Positions 22,175-31,878 of a DNA stretch of 64,000 nucleotides are shown here, piece after piece; the stretch's first letter is position 1; each line of letters opens with the position of its first letter. Below the pieces are notes generated by a model. It saw only the letters and a program-made list of their open reading frames with translations, was not told the DNA's origin and searched no databases. The translations under genes and the position numbers were made by a program. The stretch comes from Cycas panzhihuaensis (taxonomy: Eukaryota; Cycadophyta): assembly GCA_023213395.1 (NCBI GenBank), contig CM041465.1:141367741-141431740 (forward strand), read 5' to 3'.

Positions 22175-22374
22175 GTGCGAGACGCCACGACGGACTAACT
22201 CTGCCCCGTCCGTGTGAGACGCCACGGACTCGTCCGAACTCTGCCCTCTCCGTTTCACGTCTGCTGCCTGCCTCGTGTGAGACGCCACGACGGACTAACT
22301 CTGCCCCGTCCGTGTGAGACGCCACGGACTCGTCCGAACTCTGCCCTCTCCGTTTCACGTCTGCTGCCTGCCTC
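22175..22374. repeat. 100-bp tandem duplication in C1 leader
   Basis: Two adjacent, essentially identical 100-bp units, each holding GAGACGCCACGACGGACTAA and CCGTTTCACGTCTGCTGCC. Within each unit GTGTGAGACGCCACG occurs again, a smaller internal repeat. Near identity means a recent duplication. Confidence 0.88.
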
Positions 22375-22700
22375 CTGTGCATCGGCGTAGTTCGGGCTCC
22401 CGTGTGATCTCAGATCCCTCCCAGCGCTGCAATACTCCGTTCTCTTTAATAATTCATTTCCCTATTACTATTATTTCAAGTTTATTTGCGTTGCTATTTA
22501 AATCGCCTTTCTTTGTGTGCGATTATATTCGCCTTATAAATCTCGCTTTATAAATCACTTCGGTTTATAAATCACTTTGTGCATTTATTCATTTCATTTG
22601 CGTCTCCCTCATTCGGCTGTTTGCGCCATTCATAATCATATTTCAATTTATTATATATTTGTTCAACTCCGTTTTTAAGGGTTTATGTTCTCTTTTAAAC

Positions 22701-22775
22701 ATGACGAGCGAGTTCACCCTCCTGGCATCGGAGGTTTCTGCTTCCTGACTGGTCGTGGGTTCAATCCCAGCCCAG
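22701..22775 (+). other. tRNA-like / Pol III B-box module in C1 leader
   Basis: ATGACGAGCGAGTTCACCC, then CCTCCTGGCATCGGAGG (arms CCTCC/GGAGG, loop TGGCATC), then GTGGGTTCAATCCCAGCCC with the B-box match GGTTCAATCC (22,758-22,767). Same order and spacing as the T1 copy at 13,903-13,985. T2 has lost or replaced it. Confidence 0.5.
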
Positions 22776-23300
22776 TACATCCTCAGACACGTTTTAATAA
22801 GTGTTTTTTTCAATTGTAAACTTTATTTTTTCAAAATTTCATTTTTTTTTAGGGTTATTGGCGCATGTTTTGGCCATAACTTCCCCCTGGCTCATCGGTT
22901 TCAGACGAAACCTGTGCCATCAGATCAGAAATTTTTCGTAGATCAATTTCCACTCGTCATAAGACCGATTTGGTGCCCATTTGACCTCGTTTCACCCTTT
23001 TTAACATTGGACTTTCGAAATTTCAGCAGTTTTTACCTTTTTGATAAAATCGGTTTTTGAACTGGCTACTATTTATTGTTGGTAAACTGTTTTGTATCTG
23101 AATTTTTCCTATTGTGATCTGCGTCATATACACTCTAATACCCATCTTTTATTTTTATTTTTTGACTTCATTTTCACTGATATTTTAATCGTTAAAATAA
23201 GAAAATTAGTTGTTTTTCCCTGTTTCTTGACCATTCTCCATAAAGATACTTGTCACTTTTTTTACTATAACTTTTGCAATTTTTATCAGATTTCATTTCC

Positions 23301-23323
23301 GTCAGCTTCGTTGGGAAGCTGAC
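23301..23323 (+). promoter_or_regulatory. conserved leader hairpin, C1 copy
   Basis: GTCAGCTTC, loop GTTGG, GAAGCTGAC: a perfect 9-bp stem. Shared with T1 and, decayed, T2. Candidate RNA packaging or dimerisation signal, by position only. Confidence 0.65.
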
Positions 23324-24289
23324 TCATTTCTCTTCACTGTGATATATTTTTTCATATATTTTGACACATTTTGCTTATATTTCAAATCAGCTAAAGTTGA
23401 GTCATTTTATTGGCCTAAATCAGCTTTTCTTACACCTGTTTAATATATTCTTTCAAATATCTTCAATTGGCAGAATATTAATTACTTCATCAATAATATT
23501 TGATCATTTGTTCAGCTTTTCTAAGGATTAATTAGTACTTTTATACAATTTGTTTACTACCACCTCTGTTAGGCTCCATAAGGAGGTCCTTTTCTTAGCA
23601 TCATTCAAAACGTGACTTATTGGTATCATTTTTCAAAACCGTCTGTCTTATTGGATTCACATTTCAGCAATCTACATATTGATAAAATTTTAAGCTATTT
23701 TGACCTCATTCAATATCGTTTTCAATCTGTTAAAGTTGAGTATATATACTCATCCTAACAAGCTTGTCTTCATTTCAAAAATTGTAAAGAAAATTCTAGT
23801 TTACTCAAAGTTTTTTGCTTGATCTTGCTACATGCACTTTACATTATTTTGAATAAGTATTTATTTATAAGGCAATACATAAAAGTTATTCTTAAAAGAA
23901 GTTTTTTTTACATTGAAGATTTATTATTCATTTGAGAAATTGGCATCTGTTTATCTATTCTCAAAAGTTTTATTTTTAAATCTTGCATAAGTGAAAAGTT
24001 TTTGAGCATCATTACTTCCTTTTTTGATTAAAAGTGTATCAAAGTTCTTCTTCATTATTGGAAAATATCATCCTTCTTGCACTTATAAAAGAAAAATTGC
24101 ATTTGTTTGAAGGACATTATATATTTTTTTTGAAAAAAAGCAAAAAGAGTTTTTTTTGTAAAAGTTTTCATTTCATCTTGCTTACAGCATTTTTTTCTAT
24201 TATCAAAAGAATTTTTCTTTTTCTAAGCAAGACCACATTGCTAAATAGATTAGTTTTCACATTAAATAAGATAAATCCCGAATTGAACC

Positions 24290-24715
24290 ACACTTTTTTC
24301 CAGCCTTGCAAGGGGCAGTTAGGACCCACAGGTTACCACCACTTTGCGCTAATCGGCCTACTCATATTGGATGAGGACACCATTAGCTATCAGGTGTATA
24401 TGGTGGCAGGCTGAGGTGCGGAACCTTTTTCCTTTTATGGTGTTCGGAGACCAAGGCTAGACACGGAGGGTGAGTGCCTTTGGTTCGAGAACCTTCACCG
24501 CTAGATCCGTAGTTAGGCATAAATCCGGTGGTGGACCAACAATTCAGGGGGGTGTCAAAGCCTTCTTAGCAGCCCACGTACTGAGGTATATAGAGCCTAG
24601 CGCTCGATCTTGTATAAAGGGTCCTGTTTTGCCATCGTAGGCGGGCGCCATTATCGATGTAGCAGAAGGTTGCCCCAGGAGAAACATAAACTTAGAGCCT
24701 AGTAGCCTTTCTAGG
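24290..24715 (+). other. unexplained GC-richer segment just before C1 gag
   Basis: About 425 bases of higher GC between the AT-rich shared leader and gag. The corresponding place in T1 and T2 runs directly from shared leader to gag, so this is either an insertion in C1 or a loss in the T family. The open frame 24,034-24,414 crosses its edge and shows no known motif. Confidence 0.45.
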
Positions 24716-24861
24716 TCCTAGTTCATTTGTTCAAACTTTTGAAAACCTTGGGATATATATATTTTGAAATAATCTCTTTCATTTTAAGTTCTTTCCAATT
24801 TTCTACATTCATATATTTTTGCTATTGCATTCATCCCATTTTTATACAACCTTAATTTAAA

Positions 24862-26326
24862 ATGACATCTAGTTTTGGGAATATGATTATTCCTAAGTTT
24901 GATGGAAATAATTTTCTTAACTGGAGTAGGAGGATGAGGCCCATCCTCATAGCAAATGAAATGTGGGATATAGTGAGAAATGGTTACAATGACTTAGGAT
25001 CAAACCCAACTGATATTGAAAAAGCTATATACAAAGAAAATATCAAAAAAGATAATGAAGCCTTAGCCCTTATTTTTTGCGCTTTAGAAGATCATGTTTT
25101 CCCACGTGTTAGTGAATCCATCAAGTCCAAAGAGGCTTGGGATACTTTCTGACTTATATACTGAAAGGGGTCCTCTAAACTACAAAACTTAAGAAGTAAG
25201 TTTGAAAATTTACGATGATGCCTCATGAATCAATAACCGAATTTATGACCAAGATTCAAGACATAGTTAACCAAATGAGGTCCCTTGGGGATACCTTAGA
25301 ACAAAGAGTTGTTGAACGGATCCTTCGATGTGTAGGAGCCGTTAGGACGCTTTGAGATGGTAGCTACAAGTATTAGTGTATCTAAAGACCTAAGTACCCT
25401 CAAAATAGAACAACTTCGCTATGCTTATGTCCATAGAAGAGCAACAAGCTGCCAACGAAACCTTAGAACATGCCTTTGCTACAAAGGCCAACATTCAATC
25501 TAATCCTCAAGATGGCCCTTCAAAACAAAATGAATCCCCTTTAAGGCGAAAAGATGAAAACCCTAGAACTGAACCTAGACAAAATCCTCCACGATACCAA
25601 GCTCCTAATAATAGACAAGGACGACCCCCACAACATGAAAATTCTCCAAGACATTCGAACACTCAAAGAAACCCTAACCAACAAAGACAAGTTGACAATC
25701 ATTCTTGTTGCCCACATTGTCATGGGAACCCACAACCTTCTACCACACCTCAAAACTATCGTGACCAACCAAGAAATAATCATACTCAATTCTATGAGGA
25801 AAGGGGGAGACCTCTCAACTTTGATCACTCTTCACCAAGGAATCAAAATCTTAGTTATGGAAAAAGAGATCAACTATATTGCACTTATTGTCGTAGAAAT
25901 GGTCACACTGAAGATAAGTGTTTTTCAAAACATGGACCACCCTCTAGAGGACATGTGTCAAACACATCAGAATCTAAAATCAATAATAGGTTATTCCTAT
26001 CTAGCTTTTCAAACCAGGAAGAAGAGGATGATAGTTGGTACATTGATTCCGGTTGTTCCACCCACATGACCCATAGAGAACAATTATTTCAAACTTTGGA
26101 TACAAATAAGAAAGGGCCTATTATGTTTGGAGACAACACTTCCCACCAATCGATTGGAAAAGGTAACATTGCCTTATTGACTGATAGTGGTGAATATAAA
26201 TATTTAAATGATGTTCTATATGTCCCTGCTTTAAGAAAAAACTTACTATCGGTAGGACAGATGATGGGACAGGACTATAAAGTAATTTTTGACAACGGCG
26301 AATGCGTCATTAAAGACAAACGATAA
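24862..26326 (+). pseudogene. C1 gag and aspartic protease (one frameshift region)
   Basis: Starts MTSSFGNMIIPKFDGNNFLN at 24,862. Residues 60-97 include 'DNEALALIFCALEDHVF', the copia gag core shared with T1 and T2. A stop at 25,153 and frameshifts to 25,420 interrupt it; the frame at 25,421-26,326 holds a basic, asparagine- and proline-rich linker, a complete zinc knuckle 'CTYCRRNGHTEDKC' (about 25,880) and the protease active site 'WYIDSGCSTHMT' (about 26,037). Gag packages the RNA; protease cuts the polyprotein. Confidence 0.88.
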
Positions 26327-26353
26327 AATGAAGCTATTGTTGCTAGGGGTATC

Positions 26354-27060
26354 ATGACTAAAGATCGTTTATTTAAACTTACTATCACCCCCTCAGATAC
26401 ATATGCCCTTAGAACCACAACTACTATGGATAGTGACCTATGGCATCGACGTTTTGGTCACCTTAATTATACAAGTTTAGCCCTTATGAAAAGATTAGAT
26501 ATGGTTAATGGCTTGCCCCCTATTGATGTCAATAAAGAGTTGTGTGAGGGATGCCTTCTTGGAAAACATCATAGAAAGCTTTCCGGACTTTAGCCATCGG
26601 ACATCCGCCCCTCTTCAACTCGTATACACGGATATTTGTGGCCCAATGGCCACTCCCTCATAGCGGTGCCAAATATTTCCTTACATTTATTGATGACTTT
26701 ACTAGAAAGACTTGGGTGTTCTTTCTCAAATACAAATTTGATGCTTTTGACCACTTTGTTGACTTCAAAACCTTCGTTGAGCGACAAGTGGATATCATAT
26801 CCTCTCCTTAAGATCGGATAATGGGGAGAATTTACCTCTAATATCTTCAAGGATTACTGTATCCAACATGGGATTAGGCGACAACATACCAACTCCTACA
26901 CCCCACAACAAAATGGTGTAGCTGAAAGGAAAAACAGAACTATAGTAGAAATGGCATGTTGTATGCTTAAAGATAAAAACTTAGGCCATGAATTTTGGGC
27001 TGAAAGCGATCCATACATGATCTACTTACTTAATCGATGTTCCACAAAAGTCATTAGAGG
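26354..27060 (+). pseudogene. C1 integrase
   Basis: The GAG-pre-integrase/zinc domain reads 'LWHRRFGHLNYTSLALMKR', with H-x3-H then 'CEGCLLGKHHR' giving C-x2-C. Core in shifting frames: 'VYTDICGPM' (first D, near 26,625), 'LRSDNGEN' (second D, near 26,815) and 'TPQQNGVAERKNRT' (E, near 26,910). So all three catalytic residues can be read although stops and frameshifts separate them. Confidence 0.85.
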
Positions 27061-27586
27061 GAAGACACGGAAGAAGCATGGACAGGTTATAAACCTAGTA
27101 TCCGTCACCTTAAGGTATTTGGCTGTTTAGCCTATGCCCACATCCCTGACCAAAGAAGAACCAAATTAGATGATCATAGTGTAAAATGTATCTTTATTGG
27201 ATATAGTGAATCATCAAAATCTTACAAAGTTTATGATCCCAAATCCCAAAAGTTATTACGAGTAGGGATGTCAAATTTCAAGAAGACACCTACTATCAAA
27301 ATAATCACGAACAACAAAAGGACATTACTATTAAGTTTAATGCATCAAATACATCTAAATATGTGCCCCCTATGTGGAGAAACTCTCCTAAACTACTAGG
27401 GAAACAACATCCCCTCAACCACCATCACAATCACTACCTAAATGGGTTCACCGCAATCATGACTTAGGAAATATATTAGATAACAATCGAAGATCTACGT
27501 TCACACAAAGTTAACTTTGCTCTAATGAGTAAGTTACTTGAAAGTCATGAGCCTCAAACATTTGGTGAGGCTAATCAACATGAGTC
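27061..27586 (+). pseudogene. C1 integrase C-terminus and linker, frameshifted
   Basis: Fragments such as the 'KLDDHSVKCIFIGYS' type segment near 27,165-27,210 are recognisable in separate frames. The rest is the variable, proline-rich copia linker, with no continuous frame. Confidence 0.6.
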
Positions 27587-28445
27587 TTGGCAAAAGCCAT
27601 GCAAGAGGAATATAAATCTATCGTTAAAAATGATACTTGGGAACTTGTAGACTTACCACCAAGAAAGAAAGCCATTGGAACCAAATGGGTTTATAAGACT
27701 AAGTTCCACTCTGATGGATCAATTGATAAATATAAAGCTCGTTTAGTTGCCAAAGGATATGCCCAAAAGAAGGCATAGACTATACCGAAACATTTGCCCC
27801 AGTTGCTAGAATGGAATCAGTTCGCATGATAATAAGTTTAGCCGCTCAAATGGGTTGGCCTGTTTATCAAATAGACGTAAAAAGTGCCTTTTTAAATGGT
27901 TATATACAAGAAGATATCTATGTCTCTCAACCCCTCGGTTTTGAAGTCAGGGGGGAAGAAAACAAAGTGTATAAGTTAAAGAAAGCATTATATGGTCTAA
28001 AACAAGCACCTAGGGCTTGGTATTCCCGTATAGACACATATCTTAAAGATCAAGGGTTTGAAACCTATACACTAAAATTAAAGGAGATTCGATATTGATC
28101 GTAGGACTTTACGTAGACGACCTAATTTATACCGGAAATGACTCCCAACTCTTAAGTCAATTTAAAGAAGCTATGTGTAAGGAATTCGAAATGACAGACT
28201 TAGGTCTTATGCACTACTTCCTAGGATTGGAAGTGTGGCAAGGTAAACAAGGAATATTTATATCTCAACGTAAATATATACTAGACCTTCTACAAAGATT
28301 TAATATGACAAACTGTAAACCATTATCAATACCGGTGAAATTGGAATTAAACTCTCTAAGACGGATGACTCAACCTCGGTTGATCCCACTCACTATAGAC
28401 AAGATTGGTAGCCTACTTTATTTAACCTCTACTCGACCGATATAA
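27587..28445 (+). pseudogene. C1 reverse transcriptase (RVT_2)
   Basis: 'NDTWELVDLPPRKKAIGTKW' and '[13 protein letters not shown]' (27,587-27,775), a frameshift at about 27,772, then '[19 protein letters not shown]' and '[17 protein letters not shown]' (27,811-28,098), another shift, then the active site 'LYVDDLIYTGND' (about 28,107) and 'DLGLMHYFLGLEVWQ'. YVDD is intact. Two frameshifts make the copy non-functional. Confidence 0.9.
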
Positions 28446-29043
28446 CATATTACGTAAGTGTTGTATCTAGATTTATGCAGGATCCAAAGACATCCCATTG
28501 GCAGTCGCTAAAAGAATCCTCGAGATACCTTAAAGGGACTTCGGACTTTGGACTATACTACAAACCTACATCCGAGTTTCGCTTAACAGTTACATGTGAT
28601 TCGATTGGGTGGTGATATTGATGATAGAAAATCTACTTACGGTTATGCATTTAGTATGGGATCACGGCAGAGCTTGGAGTTCAAAGAAACAAAATACCGC
28701 TTCCTTATCCACACCAAGGTAATATAAAGCCGCAGATTAGGAGCCTGTGAATCAATCTGGTAAGAAGACTCTTATAGGATTTTCAAATTAAACAGCAAGG
28801 CCCCACTAACATTTGGTATGACAATCGGGCGCTATTCAAATGACCAAAAATCCAAGATTCCATGGCGTAACAAAGCACATTGAAACTCAATACCACTTTA
28901 TTCGGAACTTGTACAAGGTAATGTATAGAGTTGACTTATCAGAGCAATCAAGATCAAACAATGGATATTTTTACAAAGGCCTTGGGAAAATCAAGTTTGA
29001 AAAGTTCGAGAGATGATTTAGGAGTCATATACATTGGGCTTAT
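28446..29043 (+). pseudogene. C1 RNase H, badly frameshifted
   Basis: Pieces of copia RNase H can be read: 'GTSDFGLYYKPTSEFRL', then 'RKSTYGYAFSMGS' and later 'KTKH'-type text near 28,870 ('VTKHIETQYHFIRNL'). More small deletions here than in RT. Confidence 0.75.
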
Positions 29044-29381
29044 GGGGAGAATGTTGGGAATAATCCCAATGTTTGTGCACTAGCGCTTAGGGCCCCTCAA
29101 AGCCACCTTGAGGGCCCCTAGGCACCTTGAACTGCTCGTACCGCCCGGACCGACCACTCACATGAGGTACGTATTTACCGTTATTTATTTTTTATATTTT
29201 TTCAAACTAACCTTAATTGTTGTGCAGCTAGGGTGATGGCGCCCGACGCCTCCCCGAATCTCTATTTAAGGGTTGGGAATACCTCCCTGGTGTTTATTAA
29301 CACCGCCACTCTTTCGGAAATCGCCGTTGTACTCAAGATGAAAGTCGCGTGATGTCCTGCTCTGCTCCTCCGGCTCCATCA
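29044..29381 (+). repeat. C1 polypurine tract and 3' LTR
   Basis: GGGGAGAA (29,044-29,051) directly precedes the 330-bp LTR (29,052-29,381). The LTR matches the 5' copy except for several 1-2 base deletions around 29,085-29,140 and a few substitutions. Confidence 0.92.
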
Positions 29382-29386
29382 TCCAA

Positions 29387-29551
29387 GAGGATATGGTTTT
29401 GGATGCGCATGCATTTTTAATCCTAGTTCTTTACCAATACTTCTAAGATTAAATTCTTTTAGCTTCCTCCATCAAAGATGGCATCAACCATACTTTGCTT
29501 CACTTGGATTCTTACCATGAAGAGCTCCTCTCTAATCTCTAGATCAACTTG
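29387..29551 (-). pseudogene. G2 aspartic protease, part before the C1 insertion
   Basis: Minus strand 'MVDAIFDGGS', stop, 'KNLI': the protease active-site motif, normally DTGS or DSGS, reads DGGS here (near 29,465-29,476). The frame leads into 'HILLGW' at the C1 junction and continues at 20,909. Confidence 0.75.
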
Positions 29552-30643
29552 CTAATGGTTATTTTTAGGCTCCGCATTAGCCATGAGCATCAACTTGTCA
29601 TTGGCTTCTTTAATGCTGCAAACATTTTCATCACCCATAGAGTTAAGTAAAGCTTTACCTTCAGTTTTAACTTTACCTTTCCCCTTGTTCTTGGGTCGTT
29701 TCTCTGGGTGTAGGAACCAACAATCTTCTACGATGTGACCCACTCACTTGCAATGAGTATAAGTGACTTTAATTTGGGTGGTATTGGCTTGCTTCTTCTT
29801 GCCAAAACCTCCAATGGATTGTTGTCCAACTTTACATGGAAACCTCATTCCTCGGGCAGGTTTGTTGCTACCTTCTTGAGGTGCAAACCTTTTCCTTTCT
29901 GCAAAAAGCTTCTTATTCCTCTTTTCTATGGCAATCGCCTTCTTGCTGGCTTCATTGAGCGATTTGACTTCGAACAGTTAAAGTTCTTGCTAAATATGTT
30001 GGTGCAGTCCTCTAATATATTTTAGCATCATGTCTTTACCCAGTAAAGAGATGCCCAAAACAACAGTTTGCTTTTGAAATTCTGTTGTATAATCTTAGAC
30101 ATTTTGGCCTCTTTCCTATCAGTAATATTGCCATTTAATCCTATGTTGCTCTTCATATCCAATCGGATAGAATTACTTCTTTATGAGGATTTTAAATTAC
30201 TGCTAGGTAATTTCATTTATATTATGGGATTTAAGGTATGCATTCCACTAAACTAATGAATGCTTAGACGATTTTAACCTAGCAAAAGTAATTTTCTGTT
30301 GGTTTTTATACCCATAAATGGGAAAATAAGTTTCTAATTGGTCCAACTAACCATCTAATTTTTTGGCATCCAACGTTCCATCATAGATGGGCAATTTAAG
30401 TTTTGCCTCTACCTTGAATGGATGTGTGAACACTACTGGATTGTCATCTTCATCAATTTCTTATTGGTCTTCTACCAACTCTTCATTCATTTCCTCTTTC
30501 ATCAGTTCATCTTCTTCCTTCTTTATGCCTTTGGCTGTTGAAGAAGAGGTTGCAACTAGTTGCACCACAAGTTGGGTTAGCCTGTCGAGGTTTTGCTCCA
30601 TTTTCATGAACCTTTCCTCCATCTTCTGCTCTGGAGCAGCCAT
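29552..30643 (-). pseudogene. G2 gag
   Basis: Starts MAAPEQKMEERFMKMEQNLD at 30,643 with a coiled-coil-like start and an acidic KEEDELMKEEMNEELVED stretch; stop at 30,461. Then 'KLKLPIYDGTLDAKKLDG' and 'LETYFPIYGY' of the gypsy capsid, and a zinc knuckle near 29,720-29,760 that reads Y-T-H-C, stop, G-H-I-V-E-D-C: the first cysteine is changed to tyrosine. A lysine-rich tail follows. At least six stops. Confidence 0.82.
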
Positions 30644-30816
30644 CTTCCTTCACTATTTTCTTTCTCTCTCAAGAGGTTCGGTTAATGGTTCACCCGTTAA
30701 CAAATATTAATATCTGGTTTTCATAAAAAACTTCCACAATGAAAGCAAGAGGATTTTTTTTTTTTCTCTCTTTTTTCTTTAAAATCCCTAAGTTCCTAAG
30801 GGTTTCAAGAAAACTA

Positions 30817-30828
30817 GCTGTGATACCA
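30817..30828 (-). promoter_or_regulatory. G2 primer-binding site
   Basis: Minus strand TGGTATCACAGC, one mismatch to the initiator-Met complement, six bases inside the 5' LTR edge at 30,835. Confidence 0.8.
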
Positions 30829-30834
30829 AAATAC

Positions 30835-31878
30835 TGATCTGAATTTTGAATGGAAAAGTGAAGACTTTAACCAATTGAAATAAAATCCAGAACAATTTAC
30901 ATTATTATTACATAGAATTGAAAATATTTAGAATTTTCTTACAAAACTCCTTTTGTTTGTGCTCTATTGAGCATGCAAGGGACTGCTACAATGTTTTGGG
31001 AGAGAGAAACTGAGTACTGGGCACTCCTTGAGCTGCTATTCATTCTCTGAAACCTCCATCTTCGAAGTTTGCAAAATATTTTTGGTCATTTATTACCAAA
31101 AACCCCTTTTTGGTGAAGAAAATCTTGCTAGCGTCTCTTTCTGCAACTGCTGCTACTGCTATCTTCTCCACTCGACTACAACTTCGATCGTCTGGGCTCT
31201 TCCACGATCCCCGCAATAGGTTTATTCTACTTCACTTCCGTCTTCTTCTCTCTCAATGCAGATTTTCAGTCTTTGGAGCCGTTCTCTTTTCGGAAAGTGA
31301 TTTTTTGAAGCTCTCCTTGAATCTTGCTCTATACTGCGTCTAGGGCTATAGCGTCCTCCTTTTCTTATCGAAAATCTCTGTTGAATTTCCTCTGAGTTCC
31401 TCTCCAAATTTTCACTTAAAAGCATTTTTATTTGTAAGAGGTTTTTCTATTTTTCTATTTTTTAATGGATTCTAAACAGCTTGTCAAATCTTTAAAAAAT
31501 CCTTTTAATTTAGAGATTTTCCTCTTTAAATGTGTAGAGGACACATGTACATACTCTCTCCTAGAATTTTGTGCGAAATGAATCCCATTTGCGCCACCAA
31601 AATTATTTTCGTTTTTATTATTTTTCTATTTTTTGACTTTTAGGTAGCAGTTGCCTCAGTTGCATAATGGTTAGCAGACCTGTAACTTGTGCACTGATAG
31701 ATAGCACCTTGGTAGCACCTATTTGTACTTGTAGAAATACATTTTTTAAGCCTTTTAAAGGCATATTTCTACTAAATGAAGACCATTAAGCCTTTTTAAG
31801 GCAATTTTCTACTATATAAAGACCATTTACATGAAAACCAAAGTATTTTAAGAGTATTTAAGATCCAAAAATGGATCA
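30835..31878 (-). repeat. G2 5' LTR
   Basis: 1,044 bp, partner of 16,619-17,631. Both contain a short direct repeat, 'AAGCCTTTTAAAGGCA' then 'AAGCCTTTTTAAGG', near their right-hand end. Open frames of 60-77 codons seen in both LTRs are fortuitous. Confidence 0.9.

Larger units (their letters stand above)
21265..24861 (+). other. C1 untranslated leader (3.6 kb)
   Basis: Unusually long for copia, with no conserved frame. It divides into a GC-rich part (21,640-22,450, many CG dinucleotides), a tRNA-like module (22,701-22,775), a part shared with T1 and T2 (about 22,850-24,250) and a GC-richer segment (24,290-24,715) without an evident partner in T1 or T2. Open frames in the GC-rich part occur on both strands and look like composition artefacts. 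Confidence 0.7.
20915..29381 (+). mobile_element. C1: near-complete Ty1/copia retrotransposon inserted in G2
   Basis: 8,467 bp on the plus strand: 5' LTR 20,915-21,249, PBS 21,252, a long leader 21,264-24,861, gag from 24,862, zinc knuckle and protease 25,421-26,326, integrase 26,354-27,060, RT 27,587-28,445, RNase H to about 29,040, purine tract, 3' LTR 29,052-29,381. Perfect TSD TCCAA (20,910-20,914 and 29,382-29,386). Domain order protease-integrase-RT-RNase H defines copia. The LTRs differ at only about ten places, so it is the youngest element in the stack, yet pol carries many frameshifts. Confidence 0.95.
16619..31878 (-). mobile_element. G2: Ty3/gypsy element inserted in the G1 leader, split by C1
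   Basis: Minus strand: 5' LTR 30,835-31,878, PBS 30,817-30,828, gag 29,552-30,643, protease spanning the C1 site (29,382-29,551 and 20,553-20,909), RT 19,580-20,400, RNase H 19,150-19,526, integrase 18,240-18,960, C-terminal part 17,700-18,203, polypurine tract and 3' LTR 16,619-17,631. Without C1 it is about 6.8 kb. The target is a C-rich run: CCCCC on the left, CCCCT on the right. All genes carry stops but are much better preserved than G1, fitting a later insertion. Confidence 0.9.

Noticed and set aside
22175-22374. CRISPR-like array
   Set aside because: Two adjacent 100-bp copies with no spacers in a plant retrotransposon; a simple tandem duplication.
21593-22382. Overlapping open frames on both strands in the GC-rich part of the C1 leader (for example 21,593-21,955 and 22,101-22,382)
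   Set aside because: GC-rich sequence lacks stop codons by chance; the frames contain the tandem duplication, overlap on opposite strands, and show no domain.
25541-26069. Frames of 95-171 codons overlapping C1 gag
   Set aside because: Shadows of the gag-protease frame, which has the zinc knuckle and the protease active site.
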